Shown here one piece after another: positions 6,119-12,702 of a stretch of 12,702 nucleotides of DNA. Below the pieces are notes generated by a model, which saw nothing but the letters and a program-made list of their open reading frames with translations, was not told where the DNA came from and did no database searches. Positions within the stretch are counted from its first letter, which is position 1, and each line of letters starts with the position of its first letter. This DNA is from Bacteroidales bacterium. Its GTDB lineage: Bacteria; Bacteroidota; Bacteroidia; Bacteroidales; UBA12077. The DNA is taken from the NCBI GenBank assembly GCA_030156305.1, contig JASGMZ010000066.1:1-12702 (forward strand), given 5' to 3'. Position numbers and translations under genes: made by a program.

Positions 6119-8467
6119 CTATTTGTTTAAAATAAAATTTTTATTATTGCCCATCGTTTGTGGGGCGTACATCATTATATTTATATCAAAGAAATCAATT
6201 TTTTGTTTTGTTTTATTCCATATAAATGATTTGAAAAAAATGGTTGTATCATTAATTCTTTGTTTGGGTATATTTACCCGAAAATGTAGCGATTGACTAT
6301 CTTCAGAAACTTGCTGATTTTTCCAAAATAATATGCTGTCTTGTTTATTAGTGAGTTGATAAACGATTGAAGTTTTGCTATTTTTTAATTTCTTATAATT
6401 ACATGAAATTTCGTAGATCATTTGCTGACAAGGAATAGATACATGATCAATTAGTGTATAATATTCATTTTTTGTTTGCACAGATGGAATAAATTCATTG
6501 TATATTAGTTTGTGCCTAAGGCCTGAACAATAATATGCTGGTGGAAGAATTTTATTTTGGGTGCTTAGATAATGATTAGTTTCTTTAAATATTTTCCTTT
6601 TACGTTGAATATCATTCAAAATACTGTCATTGTTAATTTTAAAAATGTCTAGTTGTTGGCCAACTTGATATAAATTTTCACCGGATAAGTAATATCCATT
6701 AGAGAAAAAATCTACTATCTCTCTGTTGGTATTCATAAAGGCAATATTTCTGTTCAAATCATTTGTTGTGGTGTTTAGTTTTTCTCCCAGCGAGGAACTA
6801 TATTCAGGTACATGAAAGTTATAGTTAGTGGATAAATAAGCAAGAATCGTTTCGTAAATATCCAAATGAGAAACGGCCCCTGAAAATGTTCTTGGTTCCT
6901 CAATCATCTTTGAATAGATTAATAAAGGAACATGATATCTTTTTAAAGAATTTTTAATAGGAATTTCTGTAACCGGGTGATCGCCGGTTATAATAAAAAG
7001 GGTATGATCAAAATCTTCTCTTTTTTGATATTCACTGAAAAAATCTCTGAGTGCATCGTCAACAAATAATATGGATTTGATATATTTTTTATAGGTATTG
7101 AAAAAGTGTTTGTCATTATCCTTTTTTATTTGTTTCAATAATTTATTAAAGCGGGTTGAATAATAAGCTTCATTTGAAATAGCAAATGGAGAATGGCTTG
7201 TACCTGTAAAGTATAAATCCAGCCTTGGAGATTCTGTCAAAGAGTCAATTACATCCAATGACTGATTAAATAAATCTTTATCATTATATCCCCAAAAGAA
7301 TTTTTCTTTTTCAGTAACTATCTTTTTATACTGAGATGAAAATTTAGTGTTATCAATAATAAGATCAATATTATTATACTTGAAAAATGCTGCTTTTTCA
7401 TGAAACCAACTTCCCTGTCCGTAAAAAAAAGAAGTATAATAATGATTTGATTTCAGAACAGAAACTAGTGAATAATGAAAAGGATATTTGTCCAGTAAAG
7501 TAAATCCTATTTCTCCGTGGGGTAAACCACCCAATAGTGACGGCATTACCGCAAAAGACCTTTCTCCCAATGTGAAACACTTGTTCCAGTACAAACTTTG
7601 CTTACTCAGGTTTGTTAAAAATGGCATTAGCTGAACATCTTTAAATGGATATAAAAAATCATCATTTAACCCTTCAACAATAAGAATAACGATATTTGGG
7701 ATTGTGTCTGTTTCTTTAATAAACGGCCCTATCACATCCCGGTTGTCAAATTTATGAAGTGCCGGATATTCTATATCAATATATTCGTGTGAATCAAATA
7801 TTTGTTGATATAGCTGATTGCTTTCATAATTGGTGTTATGGAGTTTTTTCTTGTTTTGGAAATAATTAAATGATCTTGTGTAAAAATAGATTGATTTATT
7901 TATGATTAAATGATTTGTTTTTAATGGACTTAAGCTCCTCGCAAAGAAATTTAAAGGTATAAAAAGCAAAATTATGGCATAAATCCACTTTGTTTGTTTT
8001 ACTGGGATATTAATCGATTTGATTAATTTATAAAATCCAGGAATAATCCCGACAAGGATTATAATATAAATAATTACATCGGAATAATTAATTTCTGCTG
8101 TATGAATGGTGTGGGTTACTTCTTTAAATGAATGTTTAAACAAAAAAGTATCGAGTAAATCTAACTGATAAGAAAAATACTTTAAAATAAGTGTATGAAA
8201 AATTGACCAAATGATGATAAAAGCAATAGCGATAAATGAAGCCGCTTTTTTATGGAATTTAAAAATAACAGCAAAAATAAGGAGCAGAAGTAAAAGAAAG
8301 GGTATGGATTGTAATAGATCATTAAGAAAACCTATTCCTTCTAATAGAATGACATTATTATATACTCCATGATTTTTTAAGATTAAAAATAATTCCAGTA
8401 ATCTAAGTATAAATAATGACCAATAAAAAGTAAAAATAATTTTCAAAAATTCCTTTAATGTATTCAT
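6119..8467 (-). CDS. Membrane-anchored sulfatase / LTA-synthase-like hydrolase or transferase
   Basis: A 782-residue protein with five predicted N-terminal membrane helices (about 9-29, 52-70, 77-95, 129-149, 160-176) followed by a large domain of the alkaline phosphatase/sulfatase superfamily, as in LtaS-type phosphoglycerol transferases. Candidate active-site residues are E265 in ILIVEGLND, the nucleophile candidate S304 in GERSF, a substrate histidine H425 in GTSHSPF, and the metal pair D496-H497 in ITGDHP. The domain should face the periplasm and might transfer or hydrolyse phosphate- or sulfate-linked head groups on an envelope glycan or lipid. The substrate cannot be read from sequence, and Gram-negative members are poorly characterised. 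About 220 residues after the catalytic fold (roughly 560-782) match nothing I recognise. It starts 15 bases after the anchor-subunit gene, and the VOC gene follows after 12 bases. By eye it is more AT-rich than its neighbours. There is no Shine-Dalgarno; the ATG begins directly before the first membrane helix. Confidence 0.85.
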   Translation of the reverse strand: MNTLKEFLKIIFTFYWSLFILRLLELFLILKNHGVYNNVILLEGIGFLNDLLQSIPFLLLLLLIFAVIFKFHKKAASFIAIAFIIIWSIFHTLILKYFSYQLDLLDTFLFKHSFKEVTHTIHTAEINYSDVIIYIIILVGIIPGFYKLIKSINIPVKQTKWIYAIILLFIPLNFFARSLSPLKTNHLIINKSIYFYTRSFNYFQNKKKLHNTNYESNQLYQQIFDSHEYIDIEYPALHKFDNRDVIGPFIKETDTIPNIVILIVEGLNDDFLYPFKDVQLMPFLTNLSKQSLYWNKCFTLGERSFAVMPSLLGGLPHGEIGFTLLDKYPFHYSLVSVLKSNHYYTSFFYGQGSWFHEKAAFFKYNNIDLIIDNTKFSSQYKKIVTEKEKFFWGYNDKDLFNQSLDVIDSLTESPRLDLYFTGTSHSPFAISNEAYYSTRFNKLLKQIKKDNDKHFFNTYKKYIKSILFVDDALRDFFSEYQKREDFDHTLFIITGDHPVTEIPIKNSLKRYHVPLLIYSKMIEEPRTFSGAVSHLDIYETILAYLSTNYNFHVPEYSSSLGEKLNTTTNDLNRNIAFMNTNREIVDFFSNGYYLSGENLYQVGQQLDIFKINNDSILNDIQRKRKIFKETNHYLSTQNKILPPAYYCSGLRHKLIYNEFIPSVQTKNEYYTLIDHVSIPCQQMIYEISCNYKKLKNSKTSIVYQLTNKQDSILFWKNQQVSEDSQSLHFRVNIPKQRINDTTIFFKSFIWNKTKQKIDFFDINIMMYAPQTMGNNKNFILNK

Positions 8468-8482
8468 AATAAAATAAGTTAA

Positions 8483-9775
8483 TTAGTGAAGATAAAATTC
8501 ATCTTTCGGTTCAGGAACGTTTAATTCATTGTAAAATTCAATACGATCAATGAGTTCACCTAAAGCGAATGATATTAAAATAAAATACATGGGAAAATTA
8601 TTGCTCATTAAAATCATGCAGCTTATGGCCAGGGTAATCCTCAAAAAACTAATCAGATGTATGATACGATGATATTTAATTTTTCGGTAAATATAAAGTA
8701 GTAACCTAAAGAAGACAATCAGATAGAAAGCTTCGGGTTTGCTTGCCAGTAAGGCAAAAACAGTGATTCCGATAAACAGGGTTTGTGCCGAATGAATTTT
8801 TGCCGGCCATTTCCTGGTGGCAAGCTGGTATAGCATATCGATGGAAAACAATAGAAGTACCCCAAAAGCTGAAACCAGGATTCCCTGAATATCAAAGACA
8901 TAGAAATCAATACCCAACGCTGCAATAAAAAGCGTAAAAAATAGAATCTCGCGGCTTAACCACGAATTTTTTAGGTTCGTTAATGAGCGCCAGGCTCGTA
9001 ATTTTTTTCCAAGATGCAATATACTTAAGAGGCCAGCCATAATTCCCATTCCAAAGAATATATGTTTATCAAGGGATGTAAAAGTTTGTGTAACTCCTGA
9101 ACTGTAAATGCCGGTTAATCCTGTGGCTATCAATGTGAAAAATACAAGAGGCCATTCGTTGATTGCTGATATTTTTGTTTGCTTTTTGGTTTTTCTTTTT
9201 TTTTCTGTTTTTTGATCAAAAAGCTGTAAGTCTATTTCAGGGCTTGTTTTTTTTCGTAGAGGTATCGTTTTTAGTTTTGCGCCAACATCAACAGGCCCGG
9301 GATTAGAATCAACAGATTCCTGTCTGGAAAATTCTGCTTTCATAAAATCAAGCGCTCCGGTGGGGCATAGATTGGCGCAGGCAGGTTTTTCTCCTTTTTC
9401 AATGCGGTGATTACAAAAAGTACATTTTTCAATAATCCCTTCTTTGGGATTAAATACAGGTGCATCGTAAGGGCATGCCCAGGTGCAGTACTGGCATCCC
9501 ATACATTTTTCCGGGTGATGAATGACAGCCCCTGTTTTTTTGTCTCTGGAATAGGCATTGGCAGGACAGTTTTTTAAACAGGGTGCATCGTCGCAATGAT
9601 TGCATGCCAGCGATAAATAGAATAACGGAAGTTGAGGGTAATGGGCATTGTTTGATGAATGAATATTTCTCCATGTTGCGGGTGATTGAAAACCATTTTC
9701 ATTCATGCAAGCCACAACACAGGCATGACATCCTACGCATTTATTGTAATCAAATATGAAAATATTTTTTTCCAT
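8483..9775 (-). CDS. Fused iron-sulfur (DmsB-like) and DmsC-like membrane anchor subunit
   Basis: A 430-residue fusion of the electron-transfer and quinone-binding subunits of a DMSO-reductase-type complex. Residues 1-145 carry sixteen cysteines in four ferredoxin-type groups: 13/16/19/23, 58/61/66/70, 91/94/97/101 and 118/121/133/137, enough for four [4Fe-4S] clusters as in DmsB. A basic linker (about 187-203, EKKRKTKKQTK) leads into eight predicted membrane helices (about 209-409). DmsC hallmarks are present: ILHLGKKLRAWRSL with SWLSREI (252-277) and GELIDRIEFYN (406-416) near the end. H254 matches the quinone-site histidine H65 of E. coli DmsC, as I recall its sequence. Basic residues cluster in the linker and in every even-numbered loop, which predicts a cytoplasmic N-terminus and ferredoxin domain. 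The start overlaps the stop of the catalytic-subunit gene by one base (TAATG), typical of translational coupling. It should pass electrons between the quinone pool and the catalytic subunit. Confidence 0.92.
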   Translation of the reverse strand: MEKNIFIFDYNKCVGCHACVVACMNENGFQSPATWRNIHSSNNAHYPQLPLFYLSLACNHCDDAPCLKNCPANAYSRDKKTGAVIHHPEKCMGCQYCTWACPYDAPVFNPKEGIIEKCTFCNHRIEKGEKPACANLCPTGALDFMKAEFSRQESVDSNPGPVDVGAKLKTIPLRKKTSPEIDLQLFDQKTEKKRKTKKQTKISAINEWPLVFFTLIATGLTGIYSSGVTQTFTSLDKHIFFGMGIMAGLLSILHLGKKLRAWRSLTNLKNSWLSREILFFTLFIAALGIDFYVFDIQGILVSAFGVLLLFSIDMLYQLATRKWPAKIHSAQTLFIGITVFALLASKPEAFYLIVFFRLLLYIYRKIKYHRIIHLISFLRITLAISCMILMSNNFPMYFILISFALGELIDRIEFYNELNVPEPKDEFYLH

Positions 9776-11817
9776 TATTGGTTTACTTTTTCAAAATCAA
9801 CCCGATTGTCATGAAAGGCTGTTCCATGCCCCATATCGGTTTCACGTCCCTTGGAAAGGATATTGGGGCAAGCCCCTTCCTGGTGCCAGTATCCGTTAAC
9901 AATAACAATATTTCCGGGGCGTAGGCTGGCATCTGTTTTTACTTTTATCGTTAATTCTCCTCGTTCGTTAAATACGCGAATCCAATTGTTTTCCTTAATC
10001 CCTTTGCTTTGTGCATCACCTAAATTTATCGTGGCATAAGGTTCAGGGTCTATGGTTTTAATGCTTTTTAAGTTACCGAATTGTGAATGTATCCGGTTTT
10101 TGGTATTGGGTGACATCAGATTAAACCGAAATTGATTCTGATTATGATGACCCTCGGTTGTTCTTTCGTAGGTTGGTAAAGGATTCACGCCCCATTTATG
10201 ATGGGCTGTTTCGGAATAGAGTTCAATTTTTCCCGAAGGTGTTTTAAACTGATAATCGGAAAATGCAATTTCCTGCAATCCTGGAGCTAAAACAGGTTCC
10301 TGTTTTAATTTTTCCAGCGTAAGCTCAGGAAATGGTTCCAGCAGTTTAGTCAACCATTTTTCTATCGATTCGTCTGTTGGGGAAGGAATATTTGCTTCAA
10401 TTTCATCTTCGCTAAAGCCTATTTTTTGAGCTAATAAATAATAGATTTCTGTTTCGGGCTTTACTTCACCCATTGGCTCGATTACTTTTTGCCTGAGCTG
10501 CACATAAGGGTTCCAATAGGAAGAAATAATATCAGATTGTTCAAACATGGTTTTGGCCGGTAATACAATATCAGCTTCAAGGGCAGTGTCGGTCATAAAC
10601 TGTTCAACCACAACTTTATATTCTAATTGTCGGAAAGCTTCTTTTACGATATTGCTATCTGGATTTTGAGAAACCGGATTACCCCGTTCTACCCATGCCA
10701 TTTTTAGTTGAGGATTATTCATGCGGAACATATCTTCGCCTAAGCGGGCAGTAGCAATTTCTCGACGAAAAATGCCATCGGGAGTTTCGGGTGGATAATA
10801 ATTTTCTGGTTCTTTTACCTCACTGAAAATATCGCCTTGCAAATCGGCATAATGCCAGCAAGCACCTGGTTTGCCAATGTTTCCGGTAATGATTGATAAT
10901 GCCAGCAGACAGCGTGTGGTTTGTCCGCCGTTCGTGTATCGTTGCATTCCGTAACCCGGAATTAAGGTCATCGGTTTTATGGTTCCAATGTTGTGTGCCA
11001 TTTTTTCTATAAAAGGAACTGAAACACCACATTCCCTGCTTGCTTCATCAATATCAATGGTTAATACAGATTTTTTAAATTCCTCAAAACCTAATACGTA
11101 TTGCTCGATAAATTTTTGGTCAGTCCAATGGTTCTCGATAAGGATTTTCGCAATGGCTAATGCTAAAATACCATCGGTTCCTGGAATAGGTTGTGCCAGC
11201 AAATCGGCTCTTTCGCTGGATGCCGTTCGCCGTGGATCGACAAAAATAAGTTTAGCCCCTTTTTGTTGCGCTTTTTCCATGGGAATCATTTGCTGAATAT
11301 TCGATTCGGCGGGATTTTTTCCCCACACCACAATCAATTTTGCATTTTCCAAATCCCACGGCACATTGTGTTTATTTTCGCCAAGGGTAAGTCTGGTAGC
11401 TTCGAGCCCTGCCGGCCAGCATAAATTGCCATAAACGGTAGTTGCCCCGCCAAACATTTTCCAGAAATTGGTGCTTACGCCATTGAGTAATCCCGACATT
11501 CCACTGGCAGCATAAAAAAGAATGGAGTGTGGCCCAAAATGGTTTTTGTAGTAGTTTAATTTTTCTGCTATTTCATCAATCGCTTCGTTCCAGGTAATGG
11601 GCCTGAATTTATCCTCATATTTTTTTAGTGGTTGTAAAATTCGTTCTGGGGAATTTACCCGTTCCACATAACTTAATCCTTTAAGGCATATTCCTTCGGG
11701 TGTAGCTTTGTTTAACGGCTGTGGGTCAATCTTTACCACTCTGCCATTATCGGCCCACACTTTAAAGGAACAAGTGCTGTAACAATTTCGCGGACAGGCT
11801 GTATGGTAAACTTTCAT
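9775..11817 (-). CDS. Molybdopterin (Mo/W) oxidoreductase catalytic subunit, DMSO reductase family, no Tat signal
   Basis: A 680-residue bis-molybdopterin guanine dinucleotide enzyme of the DMSO reductase family. The N-terminal [4Fe-4S] site is C8-x3-C12-x3-C16-x27-C44 (TACPRNCYSTC ... ICLKG). GNLCWPAGLEATR (130-142) precedes the cofactor-binding WGKNPAESN (165-173); C133 aligns, by motif spacing, with the metal-ligating serine of DMSO reductase, so cysteine is the likely Mo or W ligand. VDPRRTAS (193-200) is another cofactor-binding block, and the last ~115 residues form the C-terminal molybdopterin dinucleotide-binding domain. No Tat leader is present and none is possible: only three codons separate the ATG from an in-frame TAA, the ddl stop. 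The enzyme should therefore stay in the cytoplasm, attached to the fused anchor subunit encoded next (one-base overlap). Ddl ends 9 bases upstream. The substrate is unresolved; sulfur, S- or N-oxide, or another small oxidant are options. No dedicated TorD-like chaperone is nearby. Confidence 0.93.
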   Translation of the reverse strand: MKVYHTACPRNCYSTCSFKVWADNGRVVKIDPQPLNKATPEGICLKGLSYVERVNSPERILQPLKKYEDKFRPITWNEAIDEIAEKLNYYKNHFGPHSILFYAASGMSGLLNGVSTNFWKMFGGATTVYGNLCWPAGLEATRLTLGENKHNVPWDLENAKLIVVWGKNPAESNIQQMIPMEKAQQKGAKLIFVDPRRTASSERADLLAQPIPGTDGILALAIAKILIENHWTDQKFIEQYVLGFEEFKKSVLTIDIDEASRECGVSVPFIEKMAHNIGTIKPMTLIPGYGMQRYTNGGQTTRCLLALSIITGNIGKPGACWHYADLQGDIFSEVKEPENYYPPETPDGIFRREIATARLGEDMFRMNNPQLKMAWVERGNPVSQNPDSNIVKEAFRQLEYKVVVEQFMTDTALEADIVLPAKTMFEQSDIISSYWNPYVQLRQKVIEPMGEVKPETEIYYLLAQKIGFSEDEIEANIPSPTDESIEKWLTKLLEPFPELTLEKLKQEPVLAPGLQEIAFSDYQFKTPSGKIELYSETAHHKWGVNPLPTYERTTEGHHNQNQFRFNLMSPNTKNRIHSQFGNLKSIKTIDPEPYATINLGDAQSKGIKENNWIRVFNERGELTIKVKTDASLRPGNIVIVNGYWHQEGACPNILSKGRETDMGHGTAFHDNRVDFEKVNQ

Positions 11818-11826
11818 GAGGGGGTA

Positions 11827-12702
11827 TTATATTTTTTGTTTATCCATTGCATCTTCTATGGCAATTGTAAAAATATCTTTCATTTTCAACCCCATCGCTT
11901 CAACCTGTTGGGGAACAATACTTGCTGCGCTCATCCCGGGAACGGTATTTGCCTCTATAAAAAAGAGTTTGTTTTTGGCAAAAATATAGTCGATACGGAC
12001 AATTCCGCTCAGTTGAAAAATATCGTAAATCTGCGATGAAAGTTTTTGTACTTTATGGGTTAATTCGTCCGGTATTCTGGCAGGGGTGATTTCATCGGCC
12101 ATACCATTGTATTTAGCATCATAATCGAAAAATTCATTTTTACTCACAATTTCAGTGGGAGGGAAGATGATCGTTTCTTTGTTGGTTTTTATTAACCCAC
12201 AGGTTAATTCGATACCTTTTAGAAATTCTTCGATGATAATCTCGTTATCTTCTTTAAAAGCTTCGTTGATAGCTTCAAAAATTTCTTCTTTTGCTTTTAC
12301 TTTAGTAATGCCAAAGCTGGAACCTCCGCAATTGGGCTTAACAAAACAGGGTAACCCGGTAACTTCAATAATTCGGTTGGCATCAATGGGATCGCCTTTT
12401 TTTAGCGACATCCATTTTGCCTGGGGTATATTAAAAGGTTTAATATAGTTTTTACTGAAAATTTTGTTGAACGTAAGCGCCGAAGCCAACGTATTTGATG
12501 TGGTATAAGGAATCCGGAGTGTGTCGAAATAGCCCTGCATTTTGCCATCTTCGCCCGGAGTGCCATGAATGGTTATTAATGCACAGTCGAACCTGGTTTT
12601 CTGGTTGTTTAAGGTAAAGCTAAAATCATCTTTGTTTACTATCATGTCGCACACCAGCTCACTTTTAACAATCCATTCAGTGCCTTTGGCTACAACGGTA
12701 TA
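11827..12702 (-). CDS. ddl: D-alanine--D-alanine ligase, N-terminus beyond the window
   Basis: This ATP-grasp enzyme joins two D-alanines for the peptidoglycan pentapeptide in the cytoplasm. The frame stays open to the window edge (first visible residues YTVVAKGTEW), so about 35 N-terminal residues of a usual ~325 are missing; 291 are present. Visible motifs are the Ddl signature HGTPGEDGKMQG, with IPYTTSN shortly after, the ATP-grasp segment FVKPNCGGSSFG, an EEFLKGIELTCG block, DYDAKYNG with EITPARI, and the C-terminal magnesium/ATP site RIDYIF ... FIEANTVPGMS. The GTG at 12652-12654 is an internal valine, not a start, because residues before it continue the family sequence. Ddl is usually beside cell-wall or division genes; here it is followed after 9 bases by a molybdoenzyme gene, which shares no obvious pathway with it. 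Its promoter is outside the window and probably also serves the genes to the left. Confidence 0.95.
   Translation of the reverse strand, partial: YTVVAKGTEWIVKSELVCDMIVNKDDFSFTLNNQKTRFDCALITIHGTPGEDGKMQGYFDTLRIPYTTSNTLASALTFNKIFSKNYIKPFNIPQAKWMSLKKGDPIDANRIIEVTGLPCFVKPNCGGSSFGITKVKAKEEIFEAINEAFKEDNEIIIEEFLKGIELTCGLIKTNKETIIFPPTEIVSKNEFFDYDAKYNGMADEITPARIPDELTHKVQKLSSQIYDIFQLSGIVRIDYIFAKNKLFFIEANTVPGMSAASIVPQQVEAMGLKMKDIFTIAIEDAMDKQKI

Noticed and set aside
9851..11424. Several open frames of 60-105 codons on the plus strand opposite the molybdoenzyme gene
   Set aside because: They are antisense shadows of a strongly conserved coding sequence, have no family similarity, and have composition expected of a complementary strand.
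12652..12654. GTG as the start codon of ddl
   Set aside because: The upstream in-frame residues (VVAKGTEW and on) continue the Ddl N-terminal domain to the window edge, so the true start lies outside.
1..12702. CRISPR array, rRNA or complete insertion sequence
   Set aside because: No regularly spaced direct repeats, no rRNA-like blocks and no transposase or integrase coding sequence were found on either strand.

Overview
The window looks like a chromosomal piece of an anaerobic or facultatively anaerobic Bacteroidota bacterium, probably Bacteroidales or Marinilabiliales. The evidence is protein family resemblance, AT-rich DNA, the general lack of Shine-Dalgarno sequences before start codons, and a good match to the Bacteroidota promoter (TTTG, 20 nt, TAnnTTTG) in front of pcm. 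The genus is an inference and was not tested by any search.

Left part (1-2636). A 127-base inverted-repeat element (55-181) abuts the 3' end of a leftward Gfo/Idh/MocA-like gene that has lost the family's catalytic lysine. A 197-257 base divergent intergenic region carries a recognisable promoter, a weaker one, and a perfect 12-base palindrome. It separates that gene from a rightward pair, pcm (protein repair methyltransferase) and a metallo-beta-lactamase-fold hydrolase 11 bases downstream.

Middle (2637-5741). gcvP encodes the full-length, single-chain glycine decarboxylase P-protein of the glycine cleavage system. It stands alone, without gcvT or gcvH in view, and ends at a strong hairpin terminator (5706-5741).

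Right part (5724-12702). Five genes lie head to tail on the minus strand with gaps of 9, -1, 15 and 12 bases, so they probably form one transcription unit read from right to left. In transcription order they are: ddl (D-Ala-D-Ala ligase, start beyond the window), a molybdopterin (Mo or W) oxidoreductase catalytic subunit, a fused iron-sulfur plus DmsC-type membrane anchor subunit, a membrane-anchored sulfatase/LTA-synthase-like enzyme, and a small VOC-fold protein broken by a frameshift. Its stop codon lies inside the terminator shared with gcvP.

The most notable system is the two-gene DMSO-reductase-type complex. The catalytic subunit has no Tat signal and no room for one, because an in-frame stop lies three codons upstream. 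The electron-transfer and anchor subunits are one polypeptide. The distribution of basic loops places the iron-sulfur domain in the cytoplasm, opposite to the E. coli DmsABC layout. This suggests a cytoplasm-facing quinone-linked molybdo- or tungsto-enzyme with a candidate cysteine metal ligand and unknown substrate. Most of the rest of the window is ordinary housekeeping.
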